NCBI GenBank assembly: GCA_000697665.1
Contig: KL197718.1
Coordinates: forward strand, 338,338 to 401,823
Direction of reading: 5' to 3'
DNA length: 63,486 nucleotides
Source of the DNA: Jaapia argillacea MUCL 33604
Taxonomy: Eukaryota; Basidiomycota; Agaricomycetes; Jaapiales; Jaapiaceae
The first letter of the stretch is position 1; every line of letters begins with the position of its first letter. Both the position numbers and the translations under genes were made by a program. Below, one piece after another: positions 11,114-21,686 of the stretch. The notes beneath the pieces were generated by a model. It made no database searches, was not told the DNA's origin, and worked only from the letters and a program-made list of their open reading frames with translations.

Positions 11114-11657
11114 ATTCTCAAAGACAATGGGAAGGTGGCATTCAGAACAAGATCAACAGGAGCAAGAGCAACAGAGAAGGTGCCCAAGGTAACAAACAAT
11201 TGAAGTGTCACATATGTGACGTGCACAGAAAATCAAAAGTGAGGTGACACGTGGCCAAAATCAGTGATCCCAACTGAGTATGGGAACTGACAACCTGACA
11301 TCAGCAATAATAAAGAACAATCTCACAGTCAATGCAACTGAAACTGTGAGACAAAGTCTGTGAGAACGATTGACGCAGTAAGGTGGTCGTGAGCATCCTC
11401 AATCTCAAAAATTTGTGATAAACAATTCTTTCCTCGTTCCTCGGGAATTGTAACAAACTTCGACCTCTTTAGGAATAGCGCTCTACCTTACCTGGTATTG
11501 AGCTTGCCCTAGACCCATCCTCTGTCCCTGTGGATACAGCCTGAACCTCCCAGCTTTCTTGGGCACCTGTCCAAGGATCACACAAAACCTGGTCACAATC
11601 TATCTGACCAACATTCAGTGCTCCAGCAAGAACAACCCAATTGGCCAGATGCTCCAT
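11114..11657. other. Inter-element sequence before element 2
   Basis: No recognised gene. It contains the right copy of the 26-bp repeat (11430-11455). A short minus-strand frame, 11657-11469, reads NWVVLAGALNVGQIDCDQVL; it looks protein-like but is not recognised. Confidence 0.35.
11430..11455 (+). repeat. 26-bp direct repeat, right copy
   Basis: Right partner of 9048-9073, with 24 of 26 bases the same. Confidence 0.6.
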
Positions 11658-11846
11658 TGCAGTAGTGGAATCTGCACCCTAGGTTGCACATGCAAGGCAG
11701 ATATAGAGTACATAAGGGTCATTTCCTTGTTCGGTTTGGCTTAGTCAGCATTCAGGAAGGATGGCACTAGAGTGTATTCGTAGACAGATCATCATCATCA
11801 TCTTCTGGCGACTCTCGCTCCAGGGTCAGATCTGGCTATCCCATCA
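11658..11846 (+). repeat. 5' LTR of element 2
   Basis: Short 189-nt LTR, TGCAGTAG to CCCATCA, nearly identical to 20074-20262. It includes a run of ATC trinucleotides near 11790-11801. Confidence 0.9.
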
Positions 11847-11864
11847 TGGTGAAGAGAGTGGTGT
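11847..11864 (+). other. Primer-binding site of element 2, tRNA type
   Basis: The sequence right after the LTR is tggtgaagagagtggtgt. TGG is what pairs with a tRNA 3' CCA end, so this element probably uses a tRNA primer, unlike elements 1 and 3. Which tRNA is not determined. Confidence 0.5.
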
Positions 11865-12298
11865 TCTTGCACAATCCATAGCCTCATGTCTAGGTGTATC
11901 CACTAAGTGGAATTCAGAGTCTCTACGTGTCTTAGGTCTACATGTGTCAGGTTTTAGTCTTCAGTCCTCGAGGATACACCTCAAGGACATGTCCATCAGT
12001 CATACTGGCTGCAAACACATCAAGAGGAAGAAGGTACAGTAACTGTAACACACAGGGTTGATTTATAGCTCACAGTCAGAGCTCAACAACATTGTCAACC
12101 CCCATATCTTCACTTCCCCTGTTGAGTGTTTCCTTATTCTCAACATCCCCAGCACAGTCATTTCGAGGCCTTACCCCTGATACGTTTGATCACAAAGATC
12201 CTTTTGATTGGTCATCACCACTGACCTCTTCTGCACTGATCCTGACAATTGTACTTCCACTCCAACAACATACTCTCCCCCCTCAAACACAATTATAG

Positions 12299-13539
12299 GT
12301 GAGACACACCCATATGGCTGCCACTGAATTGGAGCCTTTCAAAGGTGATGACAACTCTGCTGAAAGTGTCAAGAATTTCATTCATGCCTTCTTCTGCTTC
12401 ATGATGGAAGCCGATGATACCAAGCGACTAGCGATTTTCAAACACTTCCTCTATGCAGGCAGTGTTGCAGGCCAATGGTATAAGGCACTCACCCCCACTA
12501 GCCTAGTATCATGGACTACATTGGAGATGGCATTCTTGACCAGGTGGCCCAAAGTCAAAGCAGTCATAAAGGGGGACAAAGAGTACATTGAGGAATTGAT
12601 GGGCCTGAAGTTGAAAAGGGAGGATTTAGGGAAGAAGGCTGAGGTTGCTGGGATAGAGGTCTGGAGCCACATTGCATGGGCAGACAAAATCTTCAAGCTG
12701 GCAGTTGGAGGGAAGATCAGCAGCACAAAGACCTACATCTCCTCTGTACAGTGAGAGCTACCTGATACTATCAAGGACAAGGTTTTGTCAAACCATGCTG
12801 ACTGGAGCCTCTTCACAAAAGCCATGAGGGACATCGAGATCAAATACATCAAGGATGGGGCAGCAAGATAAAGGAAGAGATGGAAAGAGCGAAACTGATG
12901 GAAGAGCATCTCAAGTTGTTAGAGTCTCCTACAGCCGCCATACATACCAGGCTTGCACAGACATCCATCAACCCCCCTAGCTTGCCTACCCCTCCATCTC
13001 GCACACTACCTGGAAGACCCAACATATTGCAGATATCTCCATACTGCCAAGGGTCTGGCCCAGCAGTTCCATTATGACATACTACCCAAGGTCCCACCTC
13101 TTATCCTGCTGACCCCATCAAGGTGGAAAAAGCCATTCTTTGAACTCGATTGGATGAACTCCCACACCACCCTGACACTGAAGCAGGGCTCGCTGTGTAT
13201 GAGGTGCAGATGAGGGAATGGACACACCAGTATGGTCAAGGTACCTGTGTTGATCATGCAAAACTGTACCCACTATATCCAGGAACTGCAGGTATATGTA
13301 CTGGCAAGTGCTATAGGTGCACCACCCATGGACATTCCTCCAACAACTGTCATGCCACCCATGAGCAGGCACTGAATGGCAAGGAAACGGCTTGGTGCCA
13401 TATCTGTGGACACAACCTGGACCCTTTCACTGTAGTGCGGTTCAATCTAGTATTGCCTGAGTTTGAAAAGTATGATGACTACAATTGTCATTACAGAGAG
13501 GCTTTGGACCAGGGAAAAGAGGAAGGGCCGTCAGCATAG
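12299..13539 (+). pseudogene. gag: Element 2 gag
   Basis: Reads a capsid-like domain starting ELEPFKGDDNSAESVKNFI, with GQWYKALTP and WTTLEMAFLTRWP. It is broken by TGA at 12752 and a frameshift near 12870. After a proline-rich stretch comes a zinc knuckle, CYRCTTHGHSSNNC (about 13309-13350), and a second Cys pair, WCHICGH. It would package the element RNA. The Gag type matches neither element 1 nor element 3. Confidence 0.85.
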
Positions 13540-14228
13540 AGAATAGCCAGATGGCCCTAGTTTTATCAAATGATATGGACAGAAGGGTCCCTGGACACAT
13601 GGTGGTACTGTCCAGGGACATACAATCTTACCCCACAGAACCAGTAGAACAATCATTCATTCCTGATGTATCAGTGAAGGCTTGTGCAATTGACATTGTT
13701 GGTGTTTATTCATTGGATCCTGAGAGCATTGTGAGACAGAAAGCAAGAGATTCAGCTGGCACACCCTTCATTCATAGGGTTCTGCTTAAGTGGTTACAGG
13801 GAGAAGTTGTGAGGGTGAATGTACTATTTGACGACAGAGCTATGTTAGCAGTGATATGCAAGACAGTTTTTCACTGGGTGAAACATAGACTCAGAAACTG
13901 GTCACCTTCCACACAGCACCTCAGGATGGCCTATGGGACCATCATTTCAGCAATTGCAAAATGGGAAGGAGAAGTTGAGTTGGAAGGTGTGTGTGTGAGA
14001 GGAGAGTTTGAGGTGTTTAAGGGTGCAGGATGGTTGTTCCTATTTGGAAAACCTCTATTGCAGAAATTTCAGGCCATTCATGACTATGCAGCTGATGAGA
14101 TAACCATGAAAGGCGACAGCCGCACAGCCATTCTGAAGAGCCAAAACCATTCACAATGCACACCACTTGAGGATGGAGTTGTCCTTGTGACTAGATATGG
14201 AAAAGCAAGAGATTTTGATGGGGGTTGA
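13540..14228 (+). pseudogene. Element 2 protease-like domain
   Basis: The segment VNVLFDDRAMLAVI resembles the aspartic protease active site of this retroelement lineage. An Asp-Asp replaces Asp-Ser, and the expected Gly is Arg here. It is followed by WLFLFGKPLLQKFQAIHDY, a typical protease C-terminal motif. The Arg at the active-site glycine would probably kill activity. The frame continues toward RT but is cut by the first nested LTR. Confidence 0.7.
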
Positions 14229-14537
14229 CAAAACCCCCTTGAAGCGAGTTGACCAGATCCATTCACTTGACATTTCAGAGCCATCTAATGCCTTGGAAGT
14301 CCAAATAGCATCAGTCATACCAGATATAATTGCAAGGGTTACGAATATGGCAATGGTTGTTGACAGAAGTAGTGCAAGAAGGAGGCAGTGGCGAAATACA
14401 ATGAGACAAGAGCAAAGGGAGATTGGAAGAGTCATGAAGGGAGCAGAAGAAGTACTGGAGAAGCATGTGTTCGAAGTGGGGAGTGTCAAACTCCCCTCAA
14501 GGGAAGTTTTACTATCAGTTGATGATGTCGCATCTGC

Positions 14538-15220
14538 TGTTAAGATCATTACTTCAACGAAGTATACGATGAAAGACTTGATACTTCTCTGATGATACCT
14601 AGGCTACAGCCACAGAGTAGAATGACAAGAGGATGAGAAACTATCAGAGGTTTCCAGACAGATGATCAGAAAGGGATCAAGTTAGGACGATGTGAATAGA
14701 GATAACGATCCATATTGACAAAGTGAACAAGATGGGGAATACTAGCGAATACAGGGAAGTATATATACTAAGATGAAGCACAGTCCATAGTCTGTAGTAG
14801 TGATGAATAAGACAGTAGTAAGACAGTAGTAAGCATGAGTTGAAGTGAGTCAGAAGGATAGGAGTCTGTAGTTAGGGGTCCATAGTCCGTAGTCCACAGT
14901 CGATGGTCTGATGTATGAGTCAGGGATATAGGGGTCTGTAGTCTGTGGTCTGGGTCGTGTAGGAAGGTGGAGTATTGGTGCATCAGAGGGTCAGAGTGAT
15001 GGAGGTTGAGTGCAAGCAAAGGAGGATGCACTAAAGGTCGGATGTGCAGGAGTGAGGATGTATTGGAGGGATGTTGAAGGGATATGTATCCATCCCTTGT
15101 GTTCAGGAGGAATATGGTCGTAGTGCTTGATGATCCATATATGGAAGGATCAGATATCTGCGAGGAGTGTTGAATAACAAGAAAAATGAAAATAGGTGTA
15201 GCGAGGTGTGATTCTTAACA
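14538..15220 (-). mobile_element. Solo LTR nested in element 2, related to element 1 LTR
   Basis: On the minus strand it begins TGTTAAGAATCAC and ends CTTAACA. Its 3' half matches the element 1 LTR (the TATA region and the cttgttcactttgtcaat stretch). The 5' half is different and contains many GACTAC-type repeats, making it 683 nt. It is flanked by tctgc and tctgg, a near-perfect 5-bp duplication. No internal genes remain, so it is probably the product of LTR-LTR recombination. Confidence 0.85.
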
Positions 15221-15471
15221 TCTGGAACCATTGCTGACATTGTGGAGACAGATGTACAAAGCGAAGCACCCATCTGCTATGTCTCGCATAACGAAAACAC
15301 CAGGTTCCCCAATGCTGGTGGGAAGTTCCTGTTGAAGGGCTAGAATCAGAAAACGATATCTACACAAGGAAGATAGACCCTTTCAACCCCTGTAGGATTG
15401 ATGCCATGCTGGAAGCTATAACAATTGGGTCCAACCTATCGACAGAGCAATTCAGTCTAGTTGTGGAGCTT

Positions 15472-15905
15472 TGTTACGACTGTGTATACCCGTTTCATTT
15501 TTTGTTATCTTATCTTATCTTGTACATCTTATCTCCCTTGCTCCCATCTTATCTCGGTCTCATTCTATTTATATCACGCAGTACTATTATTAGCTTTGCT
15601 TCTTGATCTATACCTCATTCGGCAGGATGATGGTCCCCTGGACTTTCCACCTTATTCTCTACATTTCTATCATATTCTCTCCCATTCCTTGGACGCTATT
15701 CTTACGTCCTTCTATACCTTTCTACTATGTTCTACCTCTCTGGCTCTAGTATATAAGGTGCTCTTGCTCTCCTGTATTCCTTAAGCTTGTCCACTTGAAT
15801 AATACAGCTCTTTAGCCTGTACCCTTCAACTGGTTTGCTCTCATTCGTCATCCTCTACCACCTCAAGTCATAGCCTGAGTACTAGTCACTAAAGCACTCC
15901 TAACA
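15472..15905 (+). mobile_element. Solo LTR nested in element 2, same family as element 3
   Basis: A 434-nt LTR, TGTTACGACT to CTCCTAACA, colinear with the element 3 LTRs. It is flanked by an exact 5-bp target duplication, agctt, at 15467-15471 and 15906-15910. It has a TATA box starting at 15750 and the primer-matching sequence aagcttgtcca at 15783-15793. Confidence 0.93.
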
Positions 15906-16680
15906 AGCTTCTTCAGGAGCACACAGACTGTTTTGCTTTATCAGTCAGTGAGATTACCAGCATGGAAGGTGCGGTCCACAAGCTGGACATCCCAGAGAAT
16001 GTGTCATTCAGCCAGTGTGTTCATTAGTGCCTGCTAACACCCCCACAACAGCAGTACCTGAACAAGAAGATTGACAAGATGTTAGCTGCCGGGGTTATCG
16101 AAGCATGTGAACCCTGCCAAGTAAAATGTGTCTCACCAACCACATTGGCGCAGAAGACTCACAAAGGCGACAGGCTATCTTTGGAGGAGTTACAGCATCA
16201 AATCGACAACCAATGCATTGCAAATGGACTTGATGCCCACTTTGACTTACCCCCTCAATCAGATACAAAGGTGGAAATGAAAGCCCCAAAGTCCAAACCA
16301 AAATGGAGGATCTGCCAAAACTACAGCAAGATCAACAAAGTCATGGAGATTGCCCCAATGCCATAGGAAGACATTTGAGGAAAGCAACAGTGACTCAGTG
16401 GTCACTGCTGGGTCTCATTATTTGATTTCACATCAGGGTTCTATGCTGTCACCGCCAACAAGGCAGCTTGACTGTACACTGCATTTTATGTTGAAGGTTG
16501 GGGTTACTTCTGGTACGCCAAAATGCCATTTGGCCTCACTGGTGCCCCTTCGACTTTTACACATATGACAGCAACACATGTCCACAATTTACTCTCCCAA
16601 GACATTCTTGAGCTTTTTGTTGATGATGGGGGAGCTGCTGCCGACAAGTTTGAGGAGATGATGTTGAAACTAAGGCTCAT
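15906..16680 (+). pseudogene. Element 2 reverse transcriptase, N-terminal and palm parts
   Basis: Coding resumes directly after the nested LTR. Landmarks are LDIPENVSFSQCV, KKIDKMLAAGVIEACEP, PKWRICQNYSKINKV and, after a frameshift, the active site LFVDDGG (about 16613-16633), FVDD instead of the usual YVDD. Several stops interrupt it. The frame is displaced from the protease by two insertions. Confidence 0.85.
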
Positions 16681-17500
16681 TCTCACTTGAGTCTGCAAGA
16701 GGGGACTGTTGCTTTTGGTGACAAAGTCTGAGTTCTTCATTACTGAAGGGATTTTTGCAGGTGCAACAGTCGGACCACAGGGAGTCACACTAGATCTGGC
16801 AAAGCTAACTGCCATTGTCAACTGGAAGCAACCCCAGGATGCCCTAAATCTGTGCTCTTTCCTTGGCATCACAGGTCATTTCCAGAACCTCATTAAGGGC
16901 TATTCCAGGATTGAAGGACCCTTACAAGACCTCATCCAAGCAGTTGAACTCCCACTGAAATTTTTGAAGGCGACTTACCAATGTGTCATACAATCACACA
17001 AACTGGATGAATTATGGACACAACAACACTCAGAGGCCTTTCTAGGGCTCAAAGTGGCGCTTACCTCAGAGCCCATACTCAGAGGACCCAAATGGGATTG
17101 TACACCATTTATTGTGACCACCGATGGGTGTCAGGAAGGTTTTGCTGGTGTTCTAGCACAAAGGTCCAAGATCACATTGACAAACGGGTGCATGGTTGAG
17201 AAACTATACCCAATTGCATTTGCCTCAAAATGAACCTCGCATGCTGAAGAAAAATATAAGCCATTCCTGCTGGAATTTGCAGTGCTCAAATTCACACTTG
17301 ATAAGTTTTCAGGGATAATATGGGGGTTCCCTGTGGAAATTGAGACTGATTGCCAGGCACTTCAGGATGTACTCTTGAATGACAAGCTGAATGCTGCACG
17401 TGCAAGATGGTGAGATGGTATTCTAGCCCACCAGATAGTGGATGTTTGCCATGTCCCTGGGCAGATCAATGTAGTGGCAGATGGCTTGAGTTGGATGTGG
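16681..17500 (+). pseudogene. Element 2 RT thumb/connector and RNase H
   Basis: Contains TKSEFFITEGIFAGATVGP, the RT post-catalytic region, FLGITGHFQNLIKGYS, and an RNase H-like domain with FIVTTDGCQEGFAGVLAQ and, after a TGA at 17231, HAEEKYKPFLLEFAVLKF and VEIETDCQALQDVL. Gly replaces the usual Ala or Ser next to the first RNase H Asp. Confidence 0.82.
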
Positions 17501-18960
17501 GAAGGAGTACCCAGGACAACAGGTGATGGTAGCGAGTGGGAGGTTTGTGAAGATTGGGAGGCAGAGTCAGGGCTGGTCCACGATGTCTTCCAGATAGAGG
17601 CATCATCAGAGGTGAATGCATTGCAGATGAGGTTCAAGAAGAAACCATTGTTCGTTGAGGTTATTGAGGCATTGGCACAACTTGACCAGGGGAAGGATGC
17701 ACAAGAACAGTGTCGATCCTGGCACAGAGCCTCCCAATATATGATTGAGGAAGGGAAGTTATGGAGGGTGAACAGAGGTACAGGTACGAGGGCACGCTCG
17801 CAGACAGAGTGTGTCACAAAAGCAGAGGCAGTAGAATTGGCAGGGAAGCAGCACTTGGAGGGAGGTTGTTGGCACCAGGACACAGTCAAAATGACACTCA
17901 TTGACAGGATCCATAGTCCATGTCTCAGTGAATCAATCATGCAAGGCATCAAAGACTGTCTGAAGTGCAAGAACTTTGGTGGAACCCATTTACATATGTT
18001 GCTTAACCCAATCACTCAGCGCCACACATTCGAGCTGCTTGTTGGTGATTATCTCTCACTTCCAGTAGGCAAGGGAGGTTATCATACACTTGGAGTCTAT
18101 CTCAACTGCTACTTGCAAATGTATAGGCCTTCAAATATAAGCCTGCAGGGAGTGATAAGACAACAATAAACAGTTTGTCTCAAATTTTTCACCCATTCAT
18201 TGCCTCGGAAACCTTCATGACTGATGGCGGGAAGCACTTCAATAATGAAGAAGTCCATGCACTCTGCAAACAGTGGAACACAACCCATCACATTGTTGCA
18301 GCCTATTCACCCTGGATCAATGGTCTCTGCGAAGGTGCAAACAAACTTTTATTGCATGTCTTGAAATGACTCTGTGCACCACCAGTTGGCAAGGACTCAT
18401 ACACAGAAGAAAGCTGGCAGACACTCCCGAAGAACTGGCCAGGCCATCTGGGCAAGGCAGTCCATGTTCTCAACTCTCGCATCCTTCTGGTGCTGAAGTT
18501 CTTGCTGAAAGAGTTGCTCTTAGGTTTGGTAATTAACACACCACTGACTCCCATTGAGGAAAGTACTTCAGTTTTGAAGCTGGCTGATGTCCATGTGCAG
18601 ATGGCATATGTGGCTCAACAAAGACTTGACAGTTACGAGGCTGCAGTCATACATACAGTCAAACACAAAGCTGGGTTCAATAGAAGCATACTAAAATCAA
18701 GCAAGGGTGAGGTCATCTTTAGCAAAGGCCAGCTGGTTCAAATCTATCATAGTGATCTCAATTACACCTTCAAAATGGAGCACAAACTCCTCCCAAAGTG
18801 GTCAGTACTGAGAAGGGTCACAGAGCGGCTAAAAAATTTGTACCGACTCGAGACTCTTGAAGGGGTCGCCCTTAATGGGGAATTCAATGGACGACGGCTC
18901 AGGGAGTTCATACTGAGGGAGGGGACTAAGCTGGCCAAAGCACAGAGAGAGGTAGAGTAG
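17438..18960 (+). pseudogene. Element 2 integrase
   Basis: Runs from the RNase H end (VADGLSWMWEG) through a zinc-domain region containing KDCLKCKNFGG and an rve core. The core holds FMTDGGKHFNNEEVHALCK for the second Asp, and AAYSPWINGLCEGANKLLL for the Glu region. The C-terminal segment has FSKGQLVQIYHSDLNYTFK and LNGEFNGRRLREFI. It ends at a TAG (18958). No chromodomain follows. Several frame changes make it inactive. Confidence 0.82.
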
Positions 18961-18980
18961 AACATGAGAGAAGAACAGAG

Positions 18981-19935
18981 GGAAGAGGAAGAGGAAGAGG
19001 AAGAGGAAGAGGAAGAGGAAGAGGAAGAGGAAGAGGAAGAGGAAGAGGAAGAGGANNNNNNNNNNNNNNNNNNNNNNNNNNNNNNNNNNNNNNNNNNNNN
19101 NNNNNNNNNNNNNNNNNNNNNNNNNNNNNNNNNNNNNNNNNNNNNNNNNNNNNNNNNNNNNNNNNNNNNNNNNNNNNNNNNNNNNNNNNNNNNNNNNNNN
19201 NNNNNNNNNNNNNNNNNNNNNNNNNNNNNNNNNNNNNNNNNNNNNNNNNNNNNNNNNNNNNNNNNNNNNNNNNNNNNNNNNNNNNNNNNNNNNNNNNNNN
19301 NNNNNNNNNNNNNNNNNNNNNNNNNNNNNNNNNNNNNNNNNNNNNNNNNNNNNNNNNNNNNNNNNNNNNNNNNNNNNNNNNNNNNNNNNNNNNNNNNNNN
19401 NNNNNNNNNNNNNNNNNNNNNNNNNNNNNNNNNNNNNNNNNNNNNNNNNNNNNNNNNNNNNNNNNNNNNNNNNNNNNNNNNNNNNNNNNNNNNNNNNNNN
19501 NNNNNNNNNNNNNNNNNNNNNNNNNNNNNNNNNNNNNNNNNNNNNNNNNNNNNNNNNNNNNNNNNNNNNNNNNNNNNNNNNNNNNNNNNNNNNNNNNNNN
19601 NNNNNNNNNNNNNNNNNNNNNNNNNNNNNNNNNNNNNNNNNNNNNNNNNNNNNNNNNNNNNNNNNNNNNNNNNNNNNNNNNNNNNNNNNNNNNNNNNNNN
19701 NNNNNNNNNNNNNNNNNNNNNNNNNNNNNNNNNNNNNNNNNNNNNNNNNNNNNNNNNNNNNNNNNNNNNNNNNNNNNNNNNNNNNNNNNNNNNNNNNNNN
19801 NNNNNNNNGAGGAAGAGGAAGAGGAAGAGGAAGAGGAAGAGGAAGAGGAAGAGGAAGAGGAAGAGGAAGAGGAAGAGGAAGAGGAAGAGGAAGAGGAAGA
19901 GGAAGAGGAAGAGGAAGAGGAAGAGGAAGAGGAAG
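18981..19935 (+). repeat. (GAGGAA)n hexanucleotide repeat with assembly gap
   Basis: Pure GAGGAA units flank 753 N (19056-19808) on both sides, so the true length is unknown. In the frame of the integrase tail the repeat encodes poly-glutamate. After it the frame continues AEEEGAVVEEQLSRTSNHEF, so an expanded acidic tail of pol is plausible. On the opposite strand it reads as Leu/Phe or Ser/Pro runs, which are not genes. Confidence 0.95.
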
Positions 19936-20060
19936 CAGAGGAGGAAGGGGCAGTGGTGGAAGAGCAGTTGAGCAGGACCAGTAACCATGAGTTCATGGAG
20001 GGAGAGGAGAGGAATTCTTTGTGATGTGGGCATCTCAACAATGAGGATGTTGTTTTTTTT

Positions 20061-20073
20061 CGAAGGGGGCACA
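20061..20073 (+). other. Polypurine tract of element 2
   Basis: The run cgaagggggcaca directly precedes the 3' LTR, the expected position of the plus-strand primer. Confidence 0.6.
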
Positions 20074-20262
20074 TGCAGTAGTGGAATCTGCACCCTAGGT
20101 TGCACATGCAAGGCAGATATAGAGTACATAGGGGTCATTTCCCTGTTCAGTTTAGCTTAGTCAGCATTCAGGAAGGATGGCACTAGAGTGTATTCATAGA
20201 CAGATCATCATCATCATCTTCTGGCAACTCTCACTCTAGGGTCAGATCTGGCTATCCCACCA
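20074..20262 (+). repeat. 3' LTR of element 2
   Basis: 189 nt, TGCAGTAG to CCCACCA. It differs from 11658-11846 at few sites, several of them CpG against TpG or CpA. Confidence 0.9.
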
Positions 20263-20299
20263 TACAAATTAATGACTCAATAAGCTCACTGCTGCACAG

Positions 20300-21065
20300 G
20301 CAGACTTTATGAAGAGGAATATGCTTCAAGGGTTGGTGCTTGGCCAAGCCATTCATGTGAAGTTGAGGTTGAGGTTGCAGAGGAGGATTTGGAGGTGATG
20401 GATGTTGATGGGTCTGATGAGATGTCATCTGTGAAGTTGGCATCAAGGAAAGGTAAGCCCTTCTATCTACGGACCAATTACAGTTATTGACTGCCCTTTC
20501 AGAGTACAGCCATCAATGAACTTATCTGATGCTTCCTTGATGATCAACTTTCCTCCAACAACAAGATCCCTGCCTCCAACACTCCATTGGCTGACTGCCC
20601 TTGTTTTTTGGCTGAGTTAAGGTCTTCCACTCTGCCCACACAACATTTCATGCCCCCACTGAGCTTTCTGGGCCAGGTGGTATGTATGGAGAAATAATAA
20701 GAAGCAACCCCTCATGGCAAAACAAGTATGAACGCTATGATACGGTTCTCATCAAGAAAGATGCCAATGGTGATGGTATGCAGAGCATGCTAGTCAGCCA
20801 TGTGATGGCCTTCCTCTCATTCACTCACAATGATATATGCTATCCATGTGCATTGGTTGAGTGGTTTTTGCTGGAGGGAGATGCACCTAACAAAGTTGCC
20901 AGTATGTGGGTGGTTAAACTGGAGATAGAGGGTGGTAAGAGAACCATTGGCCTGGTTCATGTAGATTGCATTGTTCGTGCTATCCATCTTCTCATACTCA
21001 TTGGATGCATTTACAGAGTTCTATGTCAACAAATATGCCGACTATCATTCTCATTCCATTATTAC
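20300..21065 (+). pseudogene. Plavaka-type transposase, C-terminal fragment
   Basis: The translated pieces match the C-terminal part of the Plavaka (CACTA-like) transposase family that is abundant in Agaricomycetes: LIRCFLDDQLSS, IPASNTPLADCPCF, GEIIRSNPSWQNKYERYDTV, FLSFTHNDICYPCALVEWF, MWVVKLEIEG, VHVDCIVRAIHLL, and in the next frame AFTEFYVNKYADYHSHSI. The catalytic core and N-terminus are missing and the frame is broken, so this is a remnant. It starts about 40 nt after element 2, whose insertion may have cut it. Confidence 0.75.
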
Positions 21066-21289
21066 TTAGAATATACCCTGTTTACAATGAAATGGTTCTC
21101 TGAATTTCTGTGCCTCTGAAACCATGAGGATGTGGGGACTCTTTCCTGAAACAATGACAGTTCTGATGGTGCTGAGATATTTTGTCAGTGCGTCAGAAGC
21201 ATCAATGTGTGCAGACTTCACTGATGTACTTGAATGAACCCCTACTGATTGAACAATATTAACACTTTAGGAAGATAGATTTGATGATA

Positions 21290-21437
21290 TACTGATGCTG
21301 GTAGATCTAGTACCCCAGATTCCCAAATACAACTACTAATCTTGGGCAAAAAGGATTTCAAAAAAAAAGTCTTAAGTGAGAATTGAACCCAGAGCAACCA
21401 TCATACAGGGATAATATAACCACTCAGCCACTGTGAC
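21290..21437 (-). mobile_element. tRNA-derived SINE-like element 1
   Basis: Minus-strand sequence from 21437 contains an A box, TGGCTGAGTGGTTA (21418-21431), and a B box, GGTTCAATTC (21380-21389), about 30 nt apart as in a tRNA gene, followed by AAGACTTTTTTTTT. A tRNA cloverleaf is not complete, and the B box lacks the CGA of a functional tRNA (CA instead of CG). A pol III SINE head is the simplest reading. The downstream end is uncertain. Confidence 0.5.
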
Positions 21438-21662
21438 ATTGGTGTTTGAGGTATCTGAGTGTATAGATAGCGAAAAGAGCTCCACTATTTTTGATTATTC
21501 TTTTTCTTTTTCTTTTACCCACAAACACCAGTATCTTGCCAGACATCTGGTGAACTGACACAGGTTTTTTGCAATCCTCTGACAGACCCAAAATTGAGGA
21601 ACTGAACAGATGTCAAAATTTCGCTTCTGACAGCCTTCTTTCAGCTTCTTTCACTTCTGAAG

Positions 21663-21686
21663 CCTCTGACAGAGGCCTGTCAGAGG
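21663..21686. repeat. Short perfect hairpin
   Basis: Arms cctctgacag and ctgtcagagg with a 4-nt loop aggc, within a cluster of CTTCTGA/TCAGAAG motifs (21620-21700). No gene is nearby. Confidence 0.5.

Larger units (their letters stand above)
11658..20262 (+). mobile_element. Element 2: Ty3/gypsy retrotransposon with two nested solo LTRs
   Basis: Flanked by two 189-nt LTRs of equal length (11658-11846, 20074-20262). Inside are gag with a CCHC knuckle, protease, RT (FVDD), RNase H and integrase, in that order. No chromodomain is seen, and the Gag and protease differ strongly from elements 1 and 3, so this is a separate lineage. The protease-to-RT region is interrupted by a 683-nt and a 434-nt solo LTR. 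Several stops and frameshifts show it is dead. The outer 5-mers (tccat, tacaa) do not form a duplication. An N gap lies in its 3' part. Confidence 0.92.

Noticed and set aside
18762-20138. Long frames on both strands across the N gap (poly-Leu/Phe, poly-Ser, poly-Pro/Leu)
   Set aside because: They exist only because N is unread and the GAGGAA repeat is open in several frames. Only the plus-strand glutamate frame has coding context on both sides.
11653-20267. Target duplication for element 2
   Set aside because: Flanks tccat and tacaa do not match; the ends may derive from recombination or decay.
21366-21437. Functional tRNA gene
   Set aside because: A and B boxes are present but acceptor-stem pairing is not convincing, the B box lacks the usual CGA, and a similar head occurs at 38650; a SINE is more likely.
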